A DNA stretch of 8,034 nucleotides from Chloroflexota bacterium (GTDB taxonomy: Bacteria > Chloroflexota > Anaerolineae > Aggregatilineales > Phototrophicaceae), in contig JAEVZT010000489.1 in the NCBI GenBank assembly GCA_023392115.1, positions 1 through 8,034 of the forward strand, written 5' to 3'. Numbering within the stretch: the first letter of the stretch is position 1; each line of letters opens with the position of its first letter. A program made the translations under genes and the position numbers. The notes under the pieces are model-generated. The model was given only the letters and a program-made list of their open reading frames with translations, searched no databases and had not been told where the DNA came from. Below are positions 1-5,676 of this stretch, piece by piece.

Positions 1-620
1 GTGTAGACCTCGGCGTCGAGCGCGCCGGTGACGCATTCCGCCCACTTCGCCGCGTCGGCGCGCATTTCCGGCGTGAATTCGCCTTCGGTGACGATGTCGC
101 TGATCGAGACACGCCCGCCCGGCTTGAGGACGCGCACAACCTCGCGGAAAACGGCGGGCTTGTCCGGCGACAGGTTGATGACGCAGTTCGACATGACCAC
201 GTCGATGCTGCTGTCTTCGACCGGCAGCGCCTCGATCTGCCCCTGACGGAACTCGACATTGTGCGCGCCGAGCCGCGCTTTATTGCCGTTCGCCTTTTCA
301 AGCATCGCGGGCGTCATGTCGACGCCGATGACGTAGCCCGTTTCGCCGACCTGACGCGCCGCCATGAAACAGTCGATGCCGCCGCCGCTGCCGAGGTCGA
401 GCACGCGCTCGCCCGGTTTCAGGCTGGCGATGCTGACCGGATCGCCGCAGCCGAGTGACAGCGACGTGACTTCGGCGGGCAGCCCTTCGAGCAGTTCGAC
501 GTTGTACAGATCATTCGGCGTGCAGCAGTCTGATCCGCCGCAGCACGACTCGCCGATGCCGCTGGCAATCGACCCGTAACGTTCCTTCACCACATCATGA
601 ATTGTGACATTGGATGCCAT
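1..620 (-). CDS. arsM: Arsenite S-adenosylmethionine methyltransferase (ArsM), C-terminus cut by window edge
   Basis: The gene reads leftward from ATG at 620-618, and 206 codons are present before the window ends. ArsM transfers methyl groups from S-adenosylmethionine to trivalent arsenic in the cytoplasm, giving methylated and partly volatile arsenicals. Visible features: an N-terminal cysteine patch SCCGGSDCC (residues 25-33); SLGCGDP with Cys58; the SAM-binding glycine loop VLDLGSGGG (73-81); GVDMTPAM (99-106); [11 protein letters not shown] with Cys146 (144-154); VLKPGGR (164-170); and ECVTGAL with Cys196. Cys58, Cys146 and Cys196 sit where the arsenic-binding cysteines of characterised ArsM enzymes sit, and the 32-33 pair matches the fourth conserved cysteine, so the enzyme should be active. 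An AGGAG site at 629-633 lies 8 bases before the start. It follows the SigZ gene on the same strand after 75 bases with no clear terminator, so co-transcription is likely. The family call is firm. What is missing is the C-terminal part, which is not needed to name it. Confidence 0.95.
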   Translation of the reverse strand, partial: MASNVTIHDVVKERYGSIASGIGESCCGGSDCCTPNDLYNVELLEGLPAEVTSLSLGCGDPVSIASLKPGERVLDLGSGGGIDCFMAARQVGETGYVIGVDMTPAMLEKANGNKARLGAHNVEFRQGQIEALPVEDSSIDVVMSNCVINLSPDKPAVFREVVRVLKPGGRVSISDIVTEGEFTPEMRADAAKWAECVTGALDAEVY

Positions 621-628
621 TGCTAAAT

Positions 629-633
629 CTCCT
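629..633 (-). promoter_or_regulatory. Ribosome binding site of arsM
   Basis: AGGAG on the minus strand, 8 bases before the ATG at 620. It fixes the start of arsM. Confidence 0.8.
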
Positions 634-674
634 GCGCCTTAGCTATCTATCCATACTTCATAGACGCGGGGCAG

Positions 675-691
675 TCGCAAAAGGACGCAAA
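675..691 (+). repeat. Short dispersed repeat, copy 1 (cgcaaaaggacgcaaa type)
   Basis: The 17-mer tcgcaaaaggacgcaaa in the sigZ-arsM gap closely matches ccgcaaaggacgcaaa at 1313-1328, on the other side of sigZ and in the same orientation. It is flanked by ggcagt (670-675) and actgcc (691-696), which could pair as a weak 6-base stem just after the sigZ stop codon. Motifs of this kind are scattered in intergenic DNA of many bacteria; I infer a small repeat family here. Confidence 0.5.
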
Positions 692-695
692 CTGC

Positions 696-1259
696 CTACT
701 GCGCACACGCCTCGTTCGCGCAGCAGCGGCAGCGGGGATGATAGTCGATGACTTCGCCAAGGCGGTCGAATTGGAAATGGCAGCAGGCGAGCAGGGCTTC
801 GCGCAGCATCTTGCGCCCGCGCTGGACGCGCGACTTCATGCCCGACAGCGACAGCCCGAGCTGATCGGCTGCTTCCTGCTGCGTCAAGCCTTGAAGCTCG
901 GTCAGCACGAGCGCCTCGCGGTATTCGGCGGGCAGGCAGTCGAGCATGGCGACAATGCTCCTCTGCAAGCGCGACAGGGTGTCGTCGGGGGTGTCGACCA
1001 CGTTCGGCGAGGGGATCGCGTCGACGAGTTCGACGACCGGCTGCTGCTGGCGGTAGTGGTCGTGAATCACGTTGCGCGTGATCTGGTAAACCCACGCCTG
1101 CACGCGGTCGGGCTGGCGCAGGCTGTCGATATGCGTGTGGATTTTCAGGTAGACCTCTTGTAGCAGGTCGTCCGCCGTCGACTCATCGGCGACACGGCTG
1201 CGAATGTAGCTGCCCAACTCTTGATTGAATTGTTCCCAAACCGCTTCGACTTGAACCAT
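696..1259 (-). CDS. sigZ: SigZ-family ECF RNA polymerase sigma factor with cysteine-rich C-terminal tail
   Basis: A sigma-70 family regulator that directs RNA polymerase to a small promoter set. Numbered from ATG 1259 (187 residues): region 2 spans about 9-72, with DDLLQEVYLKI (core binding, 30-40) and RVQAWVYQITRNVIHDHYR (-10 recognition, 52-70). Region 4 spans about 99-155, with LPAEYREALVLTELQGL and the helix-turn-helix QQEAADQLGLSLSGMKSRVQRGR. After region 4 comes the SigZ-type extension CCHFQFDRLGEVIDYHPR, ending in a cluster of cysteines (177, 179, 180, 185, plus 159-160). I prefer ATG 1259 to the upstream in-frame ATG 1274. AGGAA at 1271-1267 lies 7 bases before it, and from memory Bacillus SigZ begins with a similar 'IEDLWDQF' near its start; the 1274 start would add five residues. 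No anti-sigma gene is adjacent. The neighbour downstream is arsM, so the sigma factor may respond to arsenic or thiol stress and control its own operon; that is inference. Confidence 0.9.
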   Translation of the reverse strand: MVQVEAVWEQFNQELGSYIRSRVADESTADDLLQEVYLKIHTHIDSLRQPDRVQAWVYQITRNVIHDHYRQQQPVVELVDAIPSPNVVDTPDDTLSRLQRSIVAMLDCLPAEYREALVLTELQGLTQQEAADQLGLSLSGMKSRVQRGRKMLREALLACCHFQFDRLGEVIDYHPRCRCCANEACAQ

Positions 1260-1266
1260 CCGCCCA

Positions 1267-1271
1267 TTCCT
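1267..1271 (-). promoter_or_regulatory. Ribosome binding site supporting the inner start of sigZ
   Basis: AGGAA on the minus strand, 7 bases before ATG 1259. The outer ATG at 1274 has only GGAG at a 10-base distance. Both are possible, but the inner one agrees better with family length. Confidence 0.45.
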
Positions 1272-1312
1272 CATGACGCGCTTCTACTCCATGATAATAG
1301 ACGAAGGTTAAG

Positions 1313-1328
1313 CCGCAAAGGACGCAAA
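1313..1328 (+). repeat. Short dispersed repeat, copy 2 (ccgcaaaggacgcaaa)
   Basis: Second copy of the short repeat, in the divergent gap between sigZ and the small membrane protein. It shares gcaaa-ggacgcaaa with copy 1. The two copies are direct repeats bracketing sigZ about 640 bases apart. Confidence 0.5.
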
Positions 1329-1424
1329 TTCGTCGTTCCGCCTTCCTATGAAAGTTATGAGAAACCGGCGACATGTATTTCAAACAACATTAAAATGGCA
1401 GTACATCTCGGCGAATGAAGAGCG

Positions 1425-1429
1425 AGGAG
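1425..1429 (+). promoter_or_regulatory. Ribosome binding site of the small membrane protein
   Basis: AGGAG, 7 bases before ATG 1437. Confidence 0.75.
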
Positions 1430-1436
1430 AGCTACC

Positions 1437-1841
1437 ATGCCAGAAGGTGTACGCGAGAACCTCAACCCTGACAGCCCGCGCGGGCAGCGCAACTGGTTCG
1501 TCTTGGGCTGGCTGGCGCTTGTCGTGATTTTCAACCTGTTCGTCATCATCAGCATCGCCAGCGGCGGCGCTGATCCGAATCTCGGCTACATCGCGCCCGA
1601 CCTGCCGACTTCCGGCGCTGGCGTGCCGATCGCCCTGCTGGCGCGCGCCGTGATCATCGTCTCAGCCATCGCGCTGGCGCTCGGCTACAAGCTCGGCTTT
1701 TACGGCGTGGTTGCCGGTTATATCGTCAGCACGATCGCCAGCCTGATGCTCGGCTTCAACATCGGCGCGCTGCTCGAAGCGGGGCTGGTGCTGTTCGTGC
1801 TGTGGGCGCTGATACGCGGCGCGTGGGATACGTTGAAGTAG
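1437..1841 (+). CDS. Small integral membrane protein, four predicted helices, function unknown
   Basis: I do not recognise a family. The 134-residue protein has a short polar N-terminus (residues 1-18) followed by four hydrophobic segments at about 20-41, 63-83, 85-106 and 110-128. A glycine/proline-rich polar loop, about 42-62, follows the first helix. The last helices are rich in small residues (Gly, Ala, Leu), and the protein ends soon after helix 4 with a short Arg/Trp/Lys tail. There are no charged residues in mid-membrane and no catalytic or metal-binding motif. The start is well supported by AGGAG at 1425-1429, 7 bases before ATG. The gene is divergent from sigZ and is followed 57 bases later by the LutC-like gene on the same strand. 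The two may share a transcript, but nothing in the sequence links their functions. Codon use is GC-rich like its neighbours, so it looks native. Confidence 0.75.
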   Translation: MPEGVRENLNPDSPRGQRNWFVLGWLALVVIFNLFVIISIASGGADPNLGYIAPDLPTSGAGVPIALLARAVIIVSAIALALGYKLGFYGVVAGYIVSTIASLMLGFNIGALLEAGLVLFVLWALIRGAWDTLK

Positions 1842-1885
1842 CCCTGCGTGCGCGAGGCGGGGTATACTGAGCGCGACAGCCTCAT

Positions 1886-1889
1886 GGAG
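1886..1889 (+). promoter_or_regulatory. Ribosome binding site deciding the LutC-like start
   Basis: GGAG, 9 bases before ATG 1899. It argues against the upstream in-frame GTG at 1848. Confidence 0.6.
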
Positions 1890-1898
1890 ATCGCGCCT

Positions 1899-2588
1899 AT
1901 GTCGACAACCCGCGACCGCATCCTAAACAAACTCCGCGCCGCCCGCCGCCCGTTCAGTGACGCGCCGCCGCGCCCGAAAAGCTACCTGCCCGTGACCGTG
2001 ATCGAAGATGAGACGCCCGACGCGCTGCTGGCGCGCTTCGAGCAGGAGCTGACGCGGCTGGCTGGCAAGCTGTTCACCGTCAGCGGGGACGACGAGGCGC
2101 GCGATCAGGTGCTTGAGCGGCTGAAGGCGCATGGCGCGGAGCAGATTATCGCGTGGGATTTCGCCTGCATTCCGGTCGATGGGCTGGAAACGGCGATCCG
2201 CGAGGCGGGGATCGGCATCATCGAGCCGAAGACGCACGGCGAGGATCGGGCGCAGGTGCTGGCGCAGAGCGCGGGCGCGCAGGTCGGCTTGACCGGCGCT
2301 GACGCCGCCGCCGCGACAACCGGCACGCTGATCTTCAGCGCCGCGCCGGGGAAGGGGCGTATACCGACCGTCCTCGCGCCGGTGCATATCGCCGTCATCA
2401 CGCTCGACCAGATCGTCCCGCGGATTGAAAGCTGGATAGCGGCGCAGCGCCAGAACGGCTTGCAGGCGTTCCGCGCCAGCGCCAACTTCTGCTTCATCAG
2501 CGGACCGAGCCGCACCGGCGACATCGAAATGGAGCTGATCCTCGGCGTACACGGTCCGGGGCAGGTCGAAGTGATCGTCAAGCGTTGA
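1899..2588 (+). CDS. LUD-domain protein, LutC/YkgG type (lactate utilization protein C family)
   Basis: A 229-residue protein of the LUD (formerly DUF162) family. In Bacillus, LutC acts with the iron-sulfur proteins LutA and LutB in oxidation of L-lactate to pyruvate; its own chemistry is not settled. Family signatures: a helical start MSTTRDRILNKLRAA; GLTGADAAAATTGTLIF (130-146); LAPVHIAVI (159-167); and the C-terminal SGPSRTGDIEMELILGVHGPG, positions 201-221, whose Gly-Pro-Ser, Asp208 and His219 are typical. Length matches the family (about 200-240). The frame stays open to a GTG at 1848, but GGAG at 1886-1889 lies 9 bases before ATG 1899 and the family normally begins with this helix, so I use 1899. 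A TATACT at 1863-1868 could be a -10 element, which would also exclude the longer form, but no -35 is clear. No lutA or lutB is in the window, so the substrate is uncertain and I give no gene symbol. Confidence 0.88.
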   Translation: MSTTRDRILNKLRAARRPFSDAPPRPKSYLPVTVIEDETPDALLARFEQELTRLAGKLFTVSGDDEARDQVLERLKAHGAEQIIAWDFACIPVDGLETAIREAGIGIIEPKTHGEDRAQVLAQSAGAQVGLTGADAAAATTGTLIFSAAPGKGRIPTVLAPVHIAVITLDQIVPRIESWIAAQRQNGLQAFRASANFCFISGPSRTGDIEMELILGVHGPGQVEVIVKR

Positions 2589-2628
2589 GCGTATTAGTCG
2601 GCTCAGCGCTTTCTCCGACTTTGGTCGG

Positions 2629-2658
2629 TTGACTCCGTCAAAAAAACCATGCTAGACT
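2629..2658 (+). promoter_or_regulatory. Sigma-70-like promoter TTGACT-N18-TAGACT
   Basis: The -35 hexamer TTGACT (2629-2634) and -10 hexamer TAGACT (2653-2658) are separated by 18 bases that include a run of seven A. Each hexamer is close to consensus (TTGACA, TATAAT). The -35 lies inside a perfect small palindrome, ttgac-tcc-gtcaa (2629-2641), that could be an operator or a short hairpin. The promoter points to the short ORF at 2697. Confidence 0.5.
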
Positions 2659-2696
2659 GCACAACGTCATCTTATGTGTGCAGGAGCACAGCCTCT

Positions 2697-2747
2697 ATGG
2701 CAACACACGCCGCCAACTCATTCGCCATCGTATTCACGGGTGTTTGA
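2697..2747 (+). pseudogene. 16-codon ORF with full start signals, possible gene remnant or short peptide
   Basis: ATG at 2697 is preceded by AGGAG (2682-2686, 10-base gap) and by the promoter at 2629-2658, yet the frame stops after MATHAANSFAIVFTGV. The +1 frame stays open for only about 12 more codons before its own stop. This looks like the 5' end of a gene whose body was lost, perhaps when the repeat at 2795-2887 arrived. It could instead be a genuine short or leader peptide. The mature peptide is too short to assign to any family. Confidence 0.35.
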
Positions 2748-2794
2748 GCCACGTCTATAAGTCGCTCGTAGTTTGAGCGTAACTGCGAACTTAC

Positions 2795-2887
2795 AACCTC
2801 ACCACGCATAACCTGCGGTCGTGCTGCCCCTCTCGTCGCTTCGCTTATGGAGAGGGGCGGTTGAGCGCAGCGAAACGGGGTGAGGTT
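2795..2887. repeat. Palindromic intergenic repeat (aacctcacc ... gccctctc ... ggtgaggtt type)
   Basis: Nested inverted repeats: the outer arms aacctcacc (2795-2803) and ggtgaggtt (2879-2887) are perfect complements. The inner arms gcccctctc (2826-2834) and gagaggggc (2850-2858) are also perfect, with a 15-base loop. The whole 93-base unit can fold as a long interrupted hairpin. Similar 'CCTCACCCC...CCCCTCTCC...GGGGTGAGG' palindromes are common dispersed intergenic elements in several GC-rich bacterial groups. It contains no coding signal. Confidence 0.65.
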
Positions 2888-3087
2888 AGCTTGAAAATGC
2901 AGAAGTTCCAGTTTGTAGACCGATCTTGGTTCGGCGTTCGCGTGCTTAAAGCACCCCCGATCTTTCGCTTTACATACTGATACAACCTGACACAACTTAA
3001 CCGCTGATGCAGCACATCAGCACGATCAAAGGCAGATAATCAAATGTCTCGATTCTGCGTTCACGCGCCGATTTCGGGGGTGCGGTC

Positions 3088-4332
3088 ATGACGAAGATGG
3101 ACGCATACCGGATTCACCTTCTCCGCAGCGCGCTTGACAGCCTCGGCGCGTCACTCATCTGGACGGCGATGATGACTTATCAGGTGCAGGTCGTCGGGCT
3201 GACGCCGCTTCAGCTCGTTCTGGTCGGCACGACGATGGAGACGGCGGTCTTCCTGTTCGAAATTCCGACCGGGATCGTCGCCGACGTTTACAGCCGCCGC
3301 CTCTCGTGCATCATCGGCTTCTTCATGCTGGGAATCGCCTACCTCGTTCAGGGGGCGTTCCCGGCGTTCGCCGTGCTGCTGATCGGCAATGTGCTGTGGG
3401 GCATCGGCTACACGTTCACCAGCGGCGCGTATAACGCGTGGCTGGTCGACGAGATCGGGCAGGAGCGGGCGGGGAACGCCTTCATCCGCGGCGGGCAGGT
3501 TGGACAGCTCGCCGGGCTGGTCGGCATTGTCCTGTGCATGCTTCTCGGCGTCATTCACCTGCAGCTGCCGATCGTGCTCGGCGCGGTCATCACCGGCAGC
3601 ATCGCCGTCATCATGCTGCTGTTCATGCCCGAAACCGGCTTCAAGCCAGTTCCGGCGCAAGACCGGACGACGTTCCAGAAGATGTGGGATACGTTCCGCG
3701 CCGGCGTCGGCGTCATTCGCACCCGCCCGCGCCTGCTGAGCATCCTCGCGGTCGGCATCTTCTTCGGGCTGTTCAGCGAGGGCTGGGATCGGTTGTGGGA
3801 AGCGCACCTGATCACGACGTTCAACGTGCAGGCGGCGCTCGGCATTCCACAGATCGTAATTCGCGGCATCCTCAACCTGAGCCTGCTCGCCCTGAGCGTG
3901 ACCGCGCTCGAAGTGCTGCGCCGCCGCATCGACACCAACAACCTCGCGCGGCTGACGACCGTCGTCTTCCTGCTGACGGCGGTCATGGTCGGCGCGGTCA
4001 TCGGCTACGGGATCGCGCCGCACTTGATCGCCGCGATCGGGCTGTGGTACGCCTTCAACATCGCCCGCGCGCTGATCGAGCCGCTGCTGGCGACGTGGAC
4101 GAACGGATACGTCGATTCGAACGTCCGCGCGACCGTCCTGTCGATGCAGAGTCAAGTGGACGCCGTCGGGCAGATGGTCGGCGGTCCGCCGGTCGGCTTG
4201 ATCGGGCAGTATTCGCTGCGGGCGGCGTTCGTCGCCAGCGGCTTGATCCTGTCGCCGGCGCTGTTCCTGCTGCGGCGCGTGCGCCGTCGTGAAGCGTCTG
4301 AGGCGGTCGCCGTACCCGCCGGGACTCCGTAA
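3088..4332 (+). CDS. Major facilitator superfamily (MFS) transporter, probable drug/solute exporter
   Basis: A 414-residue inner-membrane secondary transporter with a predicted 12-helix MFS layout. The two halves join through a cytoplasmic loop at about residues 183-213 (PETGFKPVPAQDRTTF onward). The MFS motif A, G-x3-D-x3-RR, lies between helices 2 and 3 as GIVADVYSRR (62-71), with Asp66 and Arg70-Arg71 intact. Helix 2 ends in EIPTG, typical of tetracycline/multidrug-type MFS exporters. Other marks are YNAWLVDEIG (115-124) after helix 4 and a positively charged C-terminal end (LLRRVRRRE). The substrate cannot be read from the sequence. The start at 3088 has GGGGGTG (3076-3082) 5 bases ahead; an ATG three codons in (3097) is a weaker alternative. 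The gene stands alone between the gene-poor region and a long stem-loop, and converges on the WD40 genes. Codon use is GC-rich, as in its neighbours. Confidence 0.88.
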   Translation: MTKMDAYRIHLLRSALDSLGASLIWTAMMTYQVQVVGLTPLQLVLVGTTMETAVFLFEIPTGIVADVYSRRLSCIIGFFMLGIAYLVQGAFPAFAVLLIGNVLWGIGYTFTSGAYNAWLVDEIGQERAGNAFIRGGQVGQLAGLVGIVLCMLLGVIHLQLPIVLGAVITGSIAVIMLLFMPETGFKPVPAQDRTTFQKMWDTFRAGVGVIRTRPRLLSILAVGIFFGLFSEGWDRLWEAHLITTFNVQAALGIPQIVIRGILNLSLLALSVTALEVLRRRIDTNNLARLTTVVFLLTAVMVGAVIGYGIAPHLIAAIGLWYAFNIARALIEPLLATWTNGYVDSNVRATVLSMQSQVDAVGQMVGGPPVGLIGQYSLRAAFVASGLILSPALFLLRRVRRREASEAVAVPAGTP

Positions 4333-4337
4333 CACCT

Positions 4338-4387
4338 TGCCCGCCAATGCCGCCGCGCGTTATCGTAGACGGCGGCATTCGCGGGCA
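4338..4387. terminator. Long stem-loop between convergent genes, probable bidirectional terminator
   Basis: An 18-base arm (4338-4355) pairs with 4370-4387 with a single mismatch, around a 14-base loop. It begins 6 bases after the MFS stop codon and lies beyond the stop of the minus-strand WD40 gene, so it suits termination of both transcripts. It lacks a T-run on either side, so it may act as an mRNA 3'-end stabiliser or through Rho rather than as a classical intrinsic terminator. Confidence 0.6.
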
Positions 4388-4419
4388 CCCGCGTGAGATC
4401 CGCCCTATGTGTGTGGTGG

Positions 4420-4634
4420 CTACCGATTTTGCAGCGCCTCCGCTACGGCGATCAAGTCGGCGGCGCAGGCGGGCGGGATGGTGTCTTCCGGCAGGGCTTC
4501 AGCGCGAGCGACAAACTCGGAAAGCTGACCGGCAGCCGCCGACGCGGGCAGCACCCGCTCCACAGCAGCCGGGGCGTTGCAGGCATCGGCGATGGCTTGC
4601 AGCCGTTCGAGCGAAGGCGCGGGCACGACGATTT
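4420..4634 (-). repeat. C-terminal module repeat, copy in paralog A
   Basis: The last 200 or so coding bases of paralog A match 5677-5891 of paralog B at roughly 93% by my hand count, with no gaps. The segment is GC-rich (about 70% in the 60 bases from 4561), unlike the propeller upstream. It encodes 71 residues from QIVVPAPSLERL to the stop. Confidence 0.85.
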
Positions 4635-5592
4635 GAATCACGCCTTCTAAGCTAGTCGCAGTTCGTGTAAGGTGAGGCGTGATACTTCTAAACGCAAGCC
4701 GCCCCCCATAGGGACTCCACGCTAAAGAATCAAGTCTCCCACTACCGCTAAACGTGTCGGTAACTAGTCCCGTTGACGTATCGACAACTGTAACCGTCTC
4801 ATGGTCGCCAATGGCAAGGTTTATGTTATCGGGACTCCATGAAATTGAAACAATACTGCTTGGCGGCTGCGGTATCTGCAAAACTGCGAATTGCGTCAAG
4901 AAGTCGAATACTTGCACACCACCTCGTCGCAAGGCAATTGCTATCTTCTCGCCAGTTGCGCTCCAAGAAATTGAATCGATTGCACCAACGCCTGCCGACG
5001 AAATAGCTGTAAATTCACTGAGGCTTCCATTATCCGCGTTCCATATCCATACTTTGCCGTCTATCCCGCCGCTTGCCAAGAGGTTTGCCGAGGGATGCCA
5101 CGCTACAGTAAGCGCCATACCATCATGGGAGTACGAGGCACGCTGTTCACCTGTCCTTGCATCCCAAACGATGATTCTACCCGTCTCGCGTGCTCCGGCA
5201 ACGAGGCGGCTGTCAGGACTCCAGTCAATGTCCAAAATCGCACGGAGTGGGCTATCCGGCTGGCTAAACTGGATGATGTTCGTTGCTGTCCCGCTTGCAG
5301 CATCCCAAATTCTGACCGTGCCGTCAGGACTACCACTTGCGATGTGGGTTCCGTCAGGACTCCATTTCAGCGTCATAATCTCTTGGGTGTGTCCGCGTAG
5401 CGTGGAAATCAATGTTTGTGATTCGACATCCCACATATCTATATCACCAACATTATTCCCTAGCAGAAGTGCATCACTATTCGGAGACCAATCCAACGCC
5501 TGAATTGCTACCTCGTTTTGGCTCTCCACGCCTGTAGAATGAACCAAGATGATCAAGAGCGTGATGAAGGTTGTACAAAGGAATTTGGACAT
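4420..5592 (-). CDS. Secreted seven-bladed WD40 protein with cysteine-pair C-terminal module, paralog A
   Basis: A 390-residue protein read from ATG 5592. Residues 1-24 form a signal peptide (short charged start, hydrophobic core FITLLIILV), so it should leave the cytoplasm. Seven WD40-type repeats follow, with blade cores near 33-55, 75-97, 122-144, 163-185, 208-230, 250-271 and 289-323. Each has a 'WSP' turn and most end in a (I/V)(W/F)D-like strand; repeat 2 (WSPDG...RIWD, with GH before it) is the most canonical. This predicts one closed propeller, a scaffold for protein or ligand binding with no catalytic motif. Residues 320-390 form a helical, alanine-rich module with Cys338 and Cys376, nearly identical to that of paralog B. 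GAGG at 5601-5604, 8 bases upstream, supports this start; the frame is open back to a GTG at 5646, but that would put 18 residues before the signal peptide. The propeller DNA is AT-rich and the C-terminal module GC-rich. Function unknown. Confidence 0.85.
   Translation of the reverse strand: MSKFLCTTFITLLIILVHSTGVESQNEVAIQALDWSPNSDALLLGNNVGDIDMWDVESQTLISTLRGHTQEIMTLKWSPDGTHIASGSPDGTVRIWDAASGTATNIIQFSQPDSPLRAILDIDWSPDSRLVAGARETGRIIVWDARTGEQRASYSHDGMALTVAWHPSANLLASGGIDGKVWIWNADNGSLSEFTAISSAGVGAIDSISWSATGEKIAIALRRGGVQVFDFLTQFAVLQIPQPPSSIVSISWSPDNINLAIGDHETVTVVDTSTGLVTDTFSGSGRLDSLAWSPYGGRLAFRSITPHLTRTATSLEGVIQIVVPAPSLERLQAIADACNAPAAVERVLPASAAAGQLSEFVARAEALPEDTIPPACAADLIAVAEALQNR
5481..5592 (-). 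repeat. N-terminal leader repeat, copy in paralog A
   Basis: The first 112 bases of paralog A differ from 6783-6894 at only three positions. They encode the signal peptide and the first propeller strand. Similarity begins abruptly at the ATG, since the two upstream sequences are unrelated, and ends just after the codons for the first WSP turn. Confidence 0.9.
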
Positions 5593-5600
5593 AGACCACA

Positions 5601-5604
5601 CCTC
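5601..5604 (-). promoter_or_regulatory. Ribosome binding site of WD40 paralog A
   Basis: GAGG (minus strand), 8 bases before ATG 5592. It supports starting at the signal peptide and not at the upstream GTG 5646. Confidence 0.6.
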
Positions 5605-5633
5605 GCAGAAATGCAGATCAGCATCGTGATTGA

Positions 5634-5667
5634 AAGCGGGGCGCACCCGCGTAGATGCGCCCCGTTT
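5634..5667. terminator. Hairpin terminator after WD40 paralog B
   Basis: The perfect 9-base arms cggggcgca (5637-5645) and tgcgccccg (5656-5664) enclose a 10-base loop. Flanking A and T bases extend the stem by a G-T and two A-T pairs and give short A/T tracts on both sides. It lies 10 bases past the stop of paralog B on the minus strand and upstream of paralog A, so A may need its own promoter or readthrough. The sequence here is recognisably related to the DNA just after paralog A (4384-4419). Confidence 0.6.
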
Positions 5668-5676
5668 GTGTGACAG

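Larger units (their letters stand above)
2589..3087. other. Gene-poor region of about 500 bases with promoter, truncated ORF and repeat
   Basis: No intact gene is credible here. From left to right it holds: overlapping short stems just after the LutC-like stop (agtcgg 2596-2601 with ccgact 2615-2620, and ccgac 2615-2619 with gtcgg 2624-2628), neither followed by a T-run; a sigma-70-like promoter; a ribosome binding site and ATG leading to only 16 codons; a palindromic repeat (2795-2887); and a 7-base stem gctgatg/catcagc (3003-3009 with 3015-3021) upstream of the MFS gene. Composition is more AT-rich than the flanking genes. I see no convincing promoter for the MFS gene. Confidence 0.6.

Noticed and set aside
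1848..1898. GTG start extending the LutC-like protein by 17 residues
   Set aside because: No ribosome binding site, and the extra residues do not look like family sequence. ATG 1899 has GGAG at a good distance.
1923..2552. Open frame antisense to the LutC-like gene
   Set aside because: Low-complexity Arg/Ala-rich product with no family features; the sense strand carries conserved LUD motifs.
2672..2995. Minus-strand open frame of 107 codons in the gene-poor region
   Set aside because: It runs straight through the palindromic repeat, and its middle is simply the translated repeat. No ribosome binding site and no protein-like composition.
3151..4347. Long open frame of 398 codons antisense to the MFS gene
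   Set aside because: Its product is a run of Arg, Asp, Gln and Ala typical of reading GC-rich coding DNA backwards. The plus-strand frame has a clear MFS protein with motif A.
4754..5503. Plus-strand open frame of 249 codons across WD40 paralog A
   Set aside because: It is the complement of the WD40 repeats, with no ribosome binding site or recognisable domain. The minus strand has a signal peptide and seven repeats.
5593..5646. Upstream GTG start for WD40 paralog A
   Set aside because: It would place 18 residues ahead of a good signal peptide and start inside the terminator hairpin of paralog B. Paralog B starts at the equivalent ATG.
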